Source: Phytoseiulus persimilis
Taxonomy: Eukaryota; Arthropoda; Arachnida; Mesostigmata; Phytoseiidae
Length of the DNA stretch: 64,000 nucleotides
Direction: 5' to 3'
NCBI GenBank assembly: GCA_037576195.1
Contig: CM075101.1
Coordinates: 12,338,001-12,402,000 of the forward strand
Positions 30,734 to 43,600 of this stretch are shown piece by piece. The notes under the pieces are model-generated. The model ran no database searches. It was not told where the DNA came from and worked only from the letters and a program-made list of their open reading frames with translations. The position numbers were made by a program, and so were the translations under genes. Position 1 is the stretch's first letter. Each line of letters opens with the position of its first letter.

Positions 30734-33700
30734 GTCCGCCGATTCGAAAATCTGTTGGCTAGGAACGCTTCCCGAAGCGAACGAAAATCGTTCATCCAAT
30801 CAACCACATCATAATCGTTTGCATCTAGCTTGCCAACCAACGTTGGGTGCAGTCAGCTGGGTGGAAGCCAACATTGAAGCAAACGGCATCTGAACAGTTA
30901 CTGTCGCAAATCGCACCGTAGCGAAAAATCTGGAGCGTATCCCATTGCGCATTTGGTCGACGCATCAGGCGCCTTTGTGGCGTCTCTCGATGAAATATGG
31001 TAAACTGAGTTCAAAGTTCAGATTGACGATCTACGTCTTGGAAAAAACCGAAAAAGAAAGCATTGGGCCTTTTGAAGCGATTGAATGCGAAGCAGAGTGA
31101 AAACTTCCCTGATGCTTGGTTCTTGTATTTGATCAACCAGCTAGCCGAGATGAAGCCACCAGATAGGACTCGGAGGGAAAAACACCATGAAATCGCGCTG
31201 CGGGGCGCCGTGATGGCAAGTACCCGCTTGGAAGACACTTTCCAGTGGAGCGAGGAAACTGATGAAGCCTTTGGAAGCGACAGTTTTTACTTCCTTTCTC
31301 TTGGAGGACGGAGAAGATCACTGTGCGTGTTAATCCATTCTCCAAGGTGTCACGGAAAGGAAACAAATGGAGGAGTGCCATGGGTGTCGAGGGACGTTCG
31401 AAACTGCTGGATCCGTCAAGGCAGGCGAATCGCTCGGAATAAAGTGGAAGAGTGAACTTCCACGCCGATCCGGACTCAATGGAGGGATCCTGTGCCGGAA
31501 CATGGGCCAAGTCGGTAGAGGATGCCAGAAAAGTCCTTCCCCATGAAACCGAACCTGTCTCGCGGTGAAGCGACAGCGCTTTGAAGAGGATACCCGTTCC
31601 TTAAACTCGCCTCATTCCTGTTTTCTCGACAGGAAGATCTGAAACAGAGATCCCGATCAGAACTATCTCTGGCTTCCGTTCGTTCGGGAACTTCTCGCGA
31701 CAAAGCGGTCGGAAGCGAATCGAAGGGCGCGCGAAAACTTGGAAGTAGCCACTCCAGTGAGTGCCGCCTCTTAGCTCGACCCGAACTGTTTTCCCACAAA
31801 CGTGAGCGTTGCCTTCCCCATGACGTGACCAGGCGACCTAAGTGGCGACTTTTTGTCAGCTTTCCAAGTCATAGCAGCATGAGGACATCAGGTGGCACAT
31901 GCAGCTGCCACTGCGTCAAAAGCTGGATCCGGCTGTGCTCATCCCTGCGCAGGGCATCTGGTGCGATGAAACGTGTTCTGGCCAAATGTGACCAAGTGTG
32001 CGTAGAAAGGGAGGACCAAAACTGCGGCAAGAGTGTGCAGCACTGGTTTTCGCGTCGAGGCCTCTCATGAGCCGCTCAAAGTTCTGGACACATTACCTGC
32101 AGCTTGTCCGAGGCAATTGGCGCCCAGCTCTACCGATCGGGCGACCCTGAGATTTCCTGAATGTAACTGCCTTCAATGAGTCCGCGGTGACGTGTCGGCA
32201 AACACGAAACCCGCCTCGCATTTAATCTAGCCAGTCCAACGCACGAGATGGTCAAGTGATCTGCACGCCACGTGCAGATCCGAAAGTTGTACCACGGCCT
32301 TGTTGACCTTCGATGCCCCATTCTCGTCACACAGGCCAGCAAGACCTCCTGTGAGGCCGAGGAAGAAGAGAATTCATTCTGTATCGAGCTCCCGTTCGTT
32401 CTGCAACCTGTTTGACTTCGCGCCCATTTTTCGAACAAATATTTCGATGCAGGATCATTACCCAGAGTGCCCTGAGCGGTATAAAACGGTTCGAATAGGA
32501 ACGACGACAACCGAGAAAAAAAGTCGTGCCTTCGCGCCTGAACAAACTATGATACCCCACTCGGTAGCATAAAAACCAATGCAGTTGCACGGAGCCTCTT
32601 TAATCCTGCGGAGTACACGCGCGCTCGTCGGATGTACGAGAGCAACATTGAATAACGCGGCGTACTAGATGAATATCGAAAACTGAGACCCGTTGTCGGC
32701 GTAGTGCACAAGCATCGGAACGTGATTCTCGCTTGATTCCGATGAAGACGGCTCGAGGTCGGAATTCGAGGCAGGAAACATCCTCGATAACGAGCTCTTA
32801 CCCGAGCTCGCTGTTGACATCGAATCTCCAGGATGCACGGGACTTCCGGGATCCCATTCTAGCGGAATCCTTCAGGGAGCTGACGAACCGAGTCGAGAGC
32901 ACGGTGCCCTACTCGAACTCCTCCTCTTTGAGCGTCGACAGCGAAGAAATGAGGCAACTATCCCCTATCCTGATAGGCAAACCAATCCCTTGCCTCCATT
33001 TTAATTTTCGCTCGCACCTGGATAGCGACTCTCCGAAATTCTATCGTGGGTGAGGTGTTCGGAGCAATATGGAAACCGGAATCGACCAGCACGGAGTGCA
33101 GATGATCTCGTTATTGGTTGAGTGTCAGTCTTCCGTTTGCCTGCCGTTTCGCTCGCTGGACTCGTTGTCGTGCTGAGTGAGGCAAAGGTATTAGAGATAT
33201 TGCCACTGTCCACGACTCACCGAGCTCGTGCGACCGGACAAACTGACGGGCTGATCGCCGAAGGAACCACGGGCGAACGAGAGGAACACAAAGGAATACC
33301 TGCTGTGCCAGTTATCGAGCGACGTCCCCCCGATTGCGTAGCGATTTGATGAAAGAGAGCAACTTCTTACTTAGAGCAGGACATCCAGTGTTCGAGAAAC
33401 TTTCCCGACCGCCAGCCGATTCCACCGGTCATTAATGTATATAGAGCTCGATTTTCGTCGAATCAGGGAAGCTCCCGCAACAAAAAACCCAGATCCGAAT
33501 ACGCGACTGCGAGCACAGAACTTCAGCTTCGACGGACACGCTCGCGCAGTCCTCGGGGCGGCCTTCGTCAGAGAGATGTGTCAATCCCTCGGTGCAGTAC
33601 CTGACGAGAATAGTTTTCATCCGTCCCGGAACCGTTGTGAGGATTGCTGCAAACAAAGCCTGATTAGGACAATTCAGACCTACTCTGCTGTCGGCAAGAC

Positions 33701-36527
33701 ATTCATTAGCTGGTGCAATGGCCTTTGGTATCATCTATCTCATTACGAGTCTGTTTCGTTTCTCCCTGGCCGCCTGTCTCCTGCTCGGACGGGATGACTG
33801 AGGTTTGCTGAGACGATCACGCTGTCGGTGATCATTACGGCGATGCAGAGCAAATGCATCCCTAACAACTAGAGGACCAGTCACGCGGTCACTGACCGTG
33901 GTCAAATTATCCATGGGCACACACGCAGAGCTATCGAATGGAGCTCCTCGGAGTCTGACTCGCTGCCGGTATCCGTGTTTCCGGGATCCACACCATGGTT
34001 TGAGCCTCCGCCACAGAAAGCGGATTCACGTCTTCCAACTCCGATATTTCGAAAGCGGCTTTTCCACAGAACTAGCCATGTTCAGTGCCTCGGATGCATT
34101 TCACGACATTCTCTGACCTGCTTCTCCTGTAGATCGATTCAGACAAAAGCGCATCGACGGGAGGTAGCATCGCTAGACGTAGGAGCCAAAGTCGGAAGGA
34201 GCGAAACAGACACTGGCAAGGCATCACTTTCAGGACATTCGAGGAAAATGTCCCCTTTTCGCTCTCTGGGCCGTGGTTTCTCGCTGTGGTGAGCATTCGT
34301 CGGCTGGGAATTTCGTTCCCAGGCAAGGAATCTCGCCTGATCAATGATCTGGCGTCCTTTCGCGATGTGTGGAATCTTCACATCACTCATTTGCTGGTGG
34401 GACAGACGGTATAGGGGCAAGGGCGACATTGGTAAATCTTGAATTCGTCTCGAAGAAAGTCACGGGATTTCCCCACGCAGGGTCGCGACCGTTCCTACAA
34501 CCACGACTTCGTCCCCTAGACAACCGCCTCTGAAACAGCGGCGCGACAAACGCTGACTCGAAAATCTAAGCCTGGTAATAACTAGCTCGGAGAACCTGGA
34601 ATGACTTTTTTGTTGCGCGAAACATTCATATCGATTGATTGGATTCATCTCGCCGCCGCCGCCGCACATGGAATTCCATCGTCAACCTTCACTCGCGGAA
34701 TCGGTTCGTCAGAAAAACAAGCTCGCAAAGGAAATTCGATCACCAGCTGCGACGAGTTTTTCTCCGGGAAATTCTATTGATTTCCTCAGAGATGTTGGAA
34801 GATGTTACGGCGTCGTAGCGCGCGGACCCGCGGCTGCTTTCCTTGTTTTGAAAGTTTCAGCACGAAACTTTACAGCGGATTCAGTCAGTGAAGAAAGAGC
34901 TCCGTCGGCAGCTGCGCAACGGTCCTCTCACTTGGAGTTCATTACGTGAGTAAAGCGTGGTAAGGGGGGATCTTATCAGCGGTTGTGATCCGGGCGCTGT
35001 TGCCGCAAGCTGCGGAGTTCAGTTCGAGTTCGGGTTTTCGTCGAAGGCCCACTGTATTGCAAAGTCGTGGGACATCTCTGCGGTTGCTCAACCTCCAAGC
35101 CGAAACTTTTATGGCAACAAAATATCCTTATCCCATCGGGGCCTCACATTGTAATCGGCTCAACTCCAGCATGCACTTCGTTATTTCTCTATTCGGACGT
35201 CACGTATGGACCTCTCGAGCCTTCAGATATGTCATTTCTGAGGCTGTCCGAACTCCGCGCCTGGGGTTCGATCCTAGAATCGAGTGCCGAACAAAGGCGA
35301 GTTCAGCCAGCTGACGAATTAGTGAGTTTCTCTCCCCGAGAAACTTCAGGCAGGAGAAACATCCGGAGTCGGGGTCGTGACCTGTGGAACGTTATTCATC
35401 ACAGCCAGAGAGGACAGCTCCTGGGAATGGAGTTCCGTGAGCGAGTCGATTCGATTCAGACGTGAGACCTGAACAAAATTTCTAGAATTTTGAAATTGAG
35501 AAGGAGGAGCCGCACACAATCGAGGAGATAATATCCTGCGCTCGGGCGGACATCCTCCCTCCACTATGGTTCAAGAAGAATTCTTTGTATGCTCCGAGTT
35601 TTATTCCAAATACAGCAGCCTCAGCGCTCTACCCACCGCTCGGTGGTCCAACACGATCTGCTCTCTGAAGGGGCTCATATTGATATTAGAATTCAATTCA
35701 GACAGACTTTGCACGAGCCGCTGAACCTTACCCTTCCTCGAGAACAGAGCTCTCCTCTCAAATCAGCTGCCTCAAACAAATAGGAGGAAACGTTCGTCCC
35801 AGCAGCCTGCCCTCATCTTAGGTGTTCACGAGCGGATCGCACAACCAGATCCAGAGAAACATTGCGTTGTTCCCCGATCACAAATGAGAACGAGCTTCGA
35901 ACTTCGTTCATCAAATTTTACATACAATTACAAAGTTTATTCAGTTTTTCACATCAACATACAAGGTGGAAACCCAACTGCCTCCACTTTTCGCATTCAT
36001 TAATTCCGAGGTCGTTTCGATCCGTACCCGCCCCCCTTCCCCCACTCAACAAACCAGTCGATCTCTCCTCCCAATGAGAACTCCCGGGATAGCATGCCTT
36101 TCGAATGAAGCATCTGTTATACTGAAGACCAGTTCTCGAATCGCTAAATGTGTTTCATAAGATAACCTGACGTCGCTCAGATGATATATTACACTGATGA
36201 ACGGGCAGATCCTTTGCACAGCGCTGTCGGCGATGCCCGCCCCGTCTTGCTCAGTCTTGCTTGCCGGTGGAGAGGAAATGTGGACGGCAAATACCGAGAT
36301 GTGTTCGGCCGCTGCGGCATGTCTGTGGTGGGTTCGATTCGATGGGAGGACACCGATCCGTTCGGCCATCGCTTTCAGTGGTGGCTCGTTAAATCTCATC
36401 TATTATTCCATTCATTCGTCTGTTGCTGGAGTTTTCTTTCAGCGATCGCGGGGGAGCAGGTACTTTGAGACGACACTCAGAATCCTCGAGTAGCCGCAGT
36501 GTCTTTATGTTTGCACTTGTCACAGAA

Positions 36528-39500
36528 TTACACCGGTGATCCCAAGTCCCAGTCTCCCCACGAGTCTCGGTTTTTCTCGGCGGGACTCTGCTTTTGCATA
36601 TACGAGGGCCATCTGCGAAGTCGGGATGAGAGGATTTTTATAGTCAGCCGGCCGAGTATCCTTGGTCCGAAACTTGCCAGAGCGGTGGCGAGCTTACCTG
36701 CAGATTGGGCAGACGTGATGATCGCGTGTCAGCCAGTTGAGCACACAATGTGCATGGAATGTGTGACCGCAAGGTAGTCCACACAGAGTGTCTCCGCCGT
36801 TTTTTCCCGCCGGCTTGTTGCGAGGTTTTTGTCTGTCGTTAGGCTCGTCGTTGTTATAGTTGTTGTTGTTGGCGCTATGGTTGTTATTGTTGTTCATGCG
36901 GTTGTCGGTACTGCTGCCGCTGGGACTGCTCTCGTTAGAGTCGTCCCTCTCACTGTGGTAGCGCTCCAAACAAATGCTACAAATTAAGGAGGGCAGCATT
37001 CCTGCGGGGAACTTGGCGTACTGCAGCAAAACAGCTTCGTTCTCTTCTGAGCCTGGAACGGGTTATTTCAGGAGTAATTTACGCACGTACTCGGGCCTCG
37101 GACCCAGGATCTTATTGTCAGTTAGGCGGCTCCAAGTGCCATTTCGTCGTGTCGCTCGGGCAAAAACTAAATATGCATGCGCTACCACTCCGGCGGGCTC
37201 TTGAAGCCGCTTCTCAAAGCTCGTCTCTCGAAATGAACGGAGCCGCGGCGTTCGCTCCGGAGCTCATAACGGCCGACTGCGACTCACCTTCAACGGTCAG
37301 CGATGATTGAGACGCGCTGGATAAGTTGTGGGCCTCATCAACGTTGGTAAACTCGAATCGCCATTTGGGGAGCTGTGATATGTAGTCAAGTGAGACTCCT
37401 AACGGGAGCCAAGCGGCATCCGAAGTAAGATGCATAAAGTGGCTGGGGTCGCCGCTTGAAATATGGCCCCCAACGTCCGCAACTAGGTCCTCTCTCGCGT
37501 CGGCTGACTGCGGTACTGACGTGCGTTGCAACGAAACAACTTGACCAAACAGCTGATTGAGCAAAACGACCGAGCGAGCCCCGCTGCCGCGTTCGATCCA
37601 CGACAGCTGTCTGTGGGGTGTCGAGTAGTGATGATGGAACGGAGGGAATTCCGCCGCTGCCGACCCCAACAAAGGAGTGGTGAATACGTCACCGTTCTGA
37701 GACGACGAGAACCGGGGCAGCAGGGACGACGACGAGGAAGACGGCGGTGGGGACGACGACGAGGACGTCGTTCGTGGACGGATCTGCCACCAAAGGACGG
37801 CGACCGTAGACCCGAACAGGAACACACTCACTGCGAGCACTCGGAAGCAGCTGATGAAGGGCCACTGCGATCTCAGAAGACACCCGATGTACGAACCGTT
37901 GAAGAGCTTCTGCGCTACGACCGTGAGAGCGCGTTCCGTGATTTCGTCGATACAGCGGAGCCGCGACTGCATCAGCGCGATGACACACAACCACACAAGT
38001 AGCAGTACGGCATTGTACTTCAGAACACGCGATAACCAAGACAACATGTGTCTTATGAGACGCGGCGAGCTAAGCAGGAATATTTCGATGCACAGCAACA
38101 GGTTCACCAGCGCCAAGGTGACCGTGAAGATGCTCCGGGCTTCGGGAACCATGAAGTTCAAGAAAATTTCCATGCGGCGAAAGTTGAGGGCCTCGCCGGC
38201 CCGCTCCCCGTAGACGACCATGCCGGCTAGCGGGGTCAAAACGATATACGAGGTCGAAGGGGGTAGCGATATCAGCTGATTGATCGGTCCCAGAAGCGAC
38301 GATATCTCTGCCATATAGGCCATATCAATTATTCCCACGTCGATGCGACCTGGAAGAAGGAATCGGCTTTTTGAGGAGTCGCTTCATCCTAGAGCGCGCG
38401 GCTCTCTTCTAATGAGCCGCCCGCTCCAACGACCATCGAACGCGACGGGCGGAAAGACTCCGTCGAACTTGCGTCGTCATCGAGATCCGACTCAAAATCA
38501 GAAGGGTATTTACTGCTGAAGCGGACGGCGATTGCAGAGAGAAACAGCGGCGGCTGCTCGGCCCTCGAGACGAGAATTATGCGGAGTTTGTGGCTCGTTT
38601 CCAGTCCCGAGTCGAATTTCCTCCACGCAGCCAGGTCACCTGCGTGGGTTTCGAGAGACGTCCGTTTTTATTCCTCAGATTCTCAAGTATCGTTCGAACG
38701 ACTCCGCTCGATTAGTGGGGTCGGAGTTCTCTGATTCGGAAGAGATGTTCGTCAGGGAGCTCACCCGGTCGAAGCCTATGCACTTGGTTTGCGAGTTGTC
38801 GTGCCACCCAATTGACAACTTGACAGGATTTGTGCAGGTTGTACGAGTAGTGCCAGAGTAACTCTTTCTTGTGCTTCATGAGTTTGTTCGTTGAATTCGC
38901 ATGATTTTCGGGCAACGTCAGGATGAGTTGTGGGACGACCCAGTTCCGTCGATCGCAAGTCCTTCGGAGAACAACATTGTTCAGATATTCTGTCGCGCAA
39001 ACTCCGCGAGTCGAGCTGCAAAACAAATACGCGCATCGACTCACCATCGATCTCTGGTGCAATCGAAAACAGCGGTCCTGATGCCGAAGCGCGAAACCGC
39101 TTCGATGACCTCTTGCCAGGAGGCTTGGTCGAGGAGTGAGGCCCCGCCGCGCAGGCGAACGAGGATCAACCATGAGGCGTCCTTCGTTCTGTCCTCGATC
39201 TCTTCCAATAGATCCGCGCCAGAATCCAGTGTTCTCCAGAGGCCTGCGTAGTCCTTGACATTGTCTCGGCTCCGGGATCCACGATGTTCGGATCCGAGAT
39301 TTATGAGACTGCCAACGGATGTCGACAGTTTCTCGTTGTTCCACTCGTGGAGCAACAAGCTATCCAGGTCTAGAATTTCTTCGACGCGCACCGAGCCTGA
39401 AAGCAGGAGAAGACAAGAAACTGTGGGAGAGGGTTTGTTTTCTGAAGCTGCGTTCATCCACCGGGCTGTCCGATCGCAGCATCGAAAAGACAAGCGGACA

Positions 39501-40235
39501 GCAACGAGCACTCGACGCTGATGAAACCTCCAACCCCAAAAAGGATAAGAGTTCGGGGGGAAATCCAATTTCGTACTCGACTGCCTCGGGGATGCTTCAA
39601 CTTGCTTAACCTCTTTGTAACCGTGTTCTCCATTTTTCCTCTGCTCTCATCCGAATCGTTACAGCGGCACTCAAATGGAGCCTGATTCGCTGGGTTGCGG
39701 AATCGAATGTCAACATCGTCGCTAACGACAAAGTTGAAAACAATCACTTCAGACTGATGACAGCATCGAGTTCGTCGGGGGCCAAGGATGGAAAACCTCC
39801 CCCTCCTCAGTTTTGTTCCCTTCCCCAAAAGAGATTCCTCATGACGATGGGAAAAACGGAAATATTCAGAGGAACCTCGAACGGAGGCGATTTCGACTCA
39901 CCGGTGAGCTCTACGAGTTGAATCACGTGTTTTCTGTGATGCTGACGCTGATGGATGCCGTGATGGCTCCTATTACTGAGCTGGGACACCGTTGTAGAAT
40001 CTTGATAATGCAGGAAGTGATGGGAGTTGTGTGCCGTCGAGGAGGGTACTCCCCTCTGTTGTAGAATAGACTCGAGAGTTTCTGTGGCGAGCGACTTGAC
40101 GTCGACATCGTTGACTGCAGACGACGACGTAACGAAACTCATGTTGTACAGACGCACGACATCACTCAACACCGCAACAAAGATGATCAGTACCAGGTAG
40201 AGTATCAGCAGAGCCAATTTCAGCAAGCACAACAT
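36528..40235 (-). CDS. RNF103: RNF103-type membrane RING E3 ubiquitin ligase, complete, 7 exons
   Basis: Endoplasmic-reticulum E3 ligase homologous to human RNF103 (KF-1), which acts in ER-associated degradation. Exons on the minus strand: 40235-39902, 39396-39045, 39015-38765, 38639-38514, 38349-37288, 37052-36698, 36612-36528. All phases close, giving 2,565 nt (854 aa; human is 685). Seen in order: N-terminal membrane anchor (MLCLLKLALLILYLVLIIFV), the thioredoxin-like region with VSRFGIRTAVFDC (human VSRFGIRTGTFNC) and EQPPLFLSAIAVRFSS (human DQPPAFFSALSIKFTG), three or more central membrane spans, a Ser-rich cytoplasmic loop, the ISQLPKWRFEF motif (human IKNLPMWRFKC), and a C-terminal RING-H2 (CSIC...CGLPCGHTFHAHC...CPIC) ending RWPSY. 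The extra length comes mainly from low-complexity Ser and Asn runs, including about 60 residues inside the RING. The ATG at 40235 is chosen because it starts the anchor as in RNF103. Confidence 0.93.
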
Positions 40236-40666
40236 GATGACATAGTACGCCAAGTACTGCCTGGTGATTTCTGTGGCCGAACCGAGCCCGCGCTCGAATT
40301 GATTCAAGCGAGCAGCCCGCCTGGGTGTCCTAAGTGAATTTCCCTGACAAGGACCTCAACCGTATTTCTCAGTTAGCTGGAGCGGTCAGGTATCTGTAAC
40401 GAGCTCTCCGATTGGGTCCTTCGGGGTATCCCAACTGACCGCAGGATAGCAAGGTCTTACACCGCTCCGGGAAACCGACTTCGGAAGCTGCTGCGAGTTG
40501 TGCTTCAAGTTCGCTCCGCCACCAGCGGAGTCTGGTCTTCACTGGGAGCTTGGTGGTGTTTCACTGAGTTTATAATAGACGGAGGAGACTTAGCAAGCAG
40601 TCGACTGACGTTGCAGCGTTGGTCGGTCGGTCGTCGGAGACTTAATCCTCAGTGGTCTTCTCCCGG

Positions 40667-40682
40667 CACACACACACACACA
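40667..40682 (+). repeat. (CA)8 microsatellite
   Basis: Eight CA units upstream of the RNF103 start, probably in its promoter or 5' untranslated region. Confidence 0.9.
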
Positions 40683-43600
40683 GAGATCCACGTTGGCCCG
40701 TCGCACCCAGTCCGAGCTGCCAACGCTTTGTAGGTAAGCTGCTTAACACGGTGGACACAGATGATGCACCTTACGTATGGGACACCGTCTCTTCCGTGCG
40801 TTGAGGCAAGCCGGGAGATATAATCAGTCAGATTAGGAGGCCGATGATGATGGTGACGTGAATCTCCGACCGTCGTCGGCGGGTCTGCGGCGATGCTGAA
40901 GGACGACACTCGAGCCCTAGTTTTCGATTCTCCAAGTGTCAATCAACAAACCGCTCGTTGAGCTCGATGACTGTTCCCGAGGAGCAACGGGGGACGCGGA
41001 TTTTCCTCGGAGAGAGAAAGTCGGGAGCAAGACGCCCTCGATAGGCAGCAGTAGTAGTTTCCCGCTGACGGCGATCAAGTTGACGTAGAAGTCCGCGTGT
41101 TTGCCGCGTAGAAACAGCCCGAGGCGAGTGAGGCCCCCCCTATTTTTCTCATGGAAAACTTGTTCTCGACTCTCTCTGCGCAGCCAACTCGACCTGCGGT
41201 CGCTTCATTCAATTTGGACAGAAATTTCAGGCTTCCTCTTACCTCCCTCAATTTCCTCCTCTGGAGACCGGCAGAAGAGAACAAGATTGTTTCCTCCGCG
41301 CCATTGATTGCCCGGGCGAAATGTTCAGACTCGGCGCCCGATTCCAAATCTATCTGTTTTTAATTTGGATTCTTGCGACATGATTTGTCGGGATGGTAGA
41401 GCACGTCTTCCACACGGGCTTGCCGAGGGTCTCGGCTTTGGATCCGGTTTTAGCGCTCTCGGCTTTGACAAAGGAGCTCGGAAGGGCAGTAAGTCAGCCA
41501 GACAGGCGGGTGAGCGGCTATATCACGAGGAGGGAGTCCTCTTCTTTATCCTCTCCTCATTCTCTCTTCTGTCTCTCCATTTATTCCGCACGTTCGTTCA
41601 TTTGGTGGTACGCTCACTCGCTTGTCTTGGAGCCCTGTTTTAAATTCCACAGAGCTCGATCTGTCTGTCGTTTAGTCGACGTTTCAGTTGGGTCTTCCCT
41701 GCCTTATCTTTCGCACTTGTATATTCTCAGCACGGCGTCCATGATTCTGTGGCTTGAATTCAGCTTGTTCCTCCCCATGAAAAATGTTTGTTCTCCTCCG
41801 CTTTGTCTTGAGTATGTACGTATGTATGCCGCTATCTTCGAAAGCCCTCACTCATACAACAAAGAAATGGACGGAATATTTCAATGTTGCGCCTACTCCG
41901 GAGAAATAAATATATGTGGACGGACAAGAGCACCTAGCTGGCGTCTTCACTGGAAATAATGGACGAGGTTGTTCGTTCAGCTTGTCCTGACAGAATATTT
42001 GAACGGCCGGGTCAAGATGGCTTGTCTTGACGAAAAAATCGGGAGCTCCAGTCTACTCTTCTGTCATCATGAAGAACTCGGGCGGGAGAAGCAAGATATT
42101 TTGTCGCAACGATCGGTCCGGAGTCGTTTCCTAGGGAGAGTCGTGTCAAAACTCCGGGGATCCGATTGGTTTTCCTCTATCACAACTTGACCTAGTGACA
42201 CGGGAGCGAAAACGCTTCAAGATATGGACGGATCACTGATATGCTATAGAGGCGTTTTCACATCAGCCTGACCTGGGGATCCTCCCCTCCAGATAGACGC
42301 TCCGAATCTCTGCGGTGGCTGTGATCGTTGTCATCTGCACCATACCCGAGGATCTTGCGCGTCTGAAGGGAAGGAATAAATCGCGGAAATAGGTTCTTCT
42401 CAATGTACAATCAATTCACAAGGGCCCTTCACTTCTTTGTTCTTCTTTCTTCTGCTTCTCGTTGAGTGCAATGAGCTGTCACGAGAAAACCCTCATTGAA
42501 CGACTTTGGACGGATTCATTCTGGGGCTTCACTTCAGCGCTTTCTAAGCTCGTCACCTACGACTGGGCAAGTGTCACTCGCCGTACCATACTTCCGGTAA
42601 TGTACACCTTTGGACGTCGATCCTCGCTGGTCTATTATGTACATAGTTCATTTTCCACAACGTTCCACTGTTGAAACTCACTCATCACTCTCTTTCCGAA
42701 CACTCGGTGAAATAGTTCGAGGTCGAAACGACCCGGCCATGTGAGGACTCAAGTCATATTGCTGCCGGCGCCAGTATCCGGAAGCAGGTATTCCATCACA
42801 AACTGTTTTCGCATGCGGCGGAGAATTCCGAGAGTTTGAAAGTTTTTGTTGCCAGTGCACTCATTTTGGAGGACAACACTTCTCTGGTTCAGAGCGAATG
42901 CCTGACAACGTTGTACGACCAGCACACTCAGGAACGGTCAACGTACACAACCTCAATTGAGGGGAATCAACACGTTGCACGTGCTCAATGTGGAAATGCT
43001 CGCGGTCGACCGTCTAGGCCGTCTCCACGTCAAACGGAAACTACTCTCGCAGACTCCCACCACGCAACGTTGCTCTCGCTCAAACCGAGAGGCGGGCTGG
43101 TGGGAGAGAACAGCGTGTGCTCTGCGCGCGCACTCTCTGCACGTCGGGAACCAAACCCCATCAGGTCCGATCAGTTTACTCGCAGCCTCGGACATTTGTA
43201 CTCTCAGAAATTTATCCGAGGATAGGGGGATTGAGCTCTAGCGGCATGCGGACATCTTCCGGACTATTGCTGAGAGGTTTGAGTACTTGCGTTCTCCAGA
43301 TAGCGTCCTAACCTGTTGAGCTCAAATTGGCGAGCGGAGTCTGCGGTCCACATCGCATGCGATAATATAATCGGCATGTTGACGCTACGATGGGCGAGAG
43401 GTCAGGACGCTCTGACTGCGAGAATGAGCTACCTGGATCCATCTCCTGTCGGGCAACGAACGGCGTCAATCTCCCAGATGATGGCCGATTAAGCCCCTTT
43501 ACCTGGGACCGACGCCGGGGAGGGAATCTCTTGCGGGAAGAAACGGGTCGCGGTATCGAAGAAAAATCTGCCGTGGGAACACTGATCGTAATTCACCAAT

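Larger units (their letters stand above)
17523..36527. other. 19-kb stretch with no convincing gene
   Basis: I read the open frames here on both strands. The longest (about 170-190 codons at 18177, 22364, 24943, 26432 and 26983, plus strand) have no recognisable domain, biased Arg/Ser composition typical of chance frames near 50% GC, and no flanking splice logic. Present are a leucine-rich-repeat-like stretch (18356-18523), a pair of 46-bp repeats (21830 and 23161), a C17 run (27682-27698), a 20-bp tandem duplication (30694-30733) and scattered degenerate CCAG/CCAA tetranucleotide runs (for example 22612-22634). It may be intergenic or a long intron of a gene outside the window. Confidence 0.5.
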
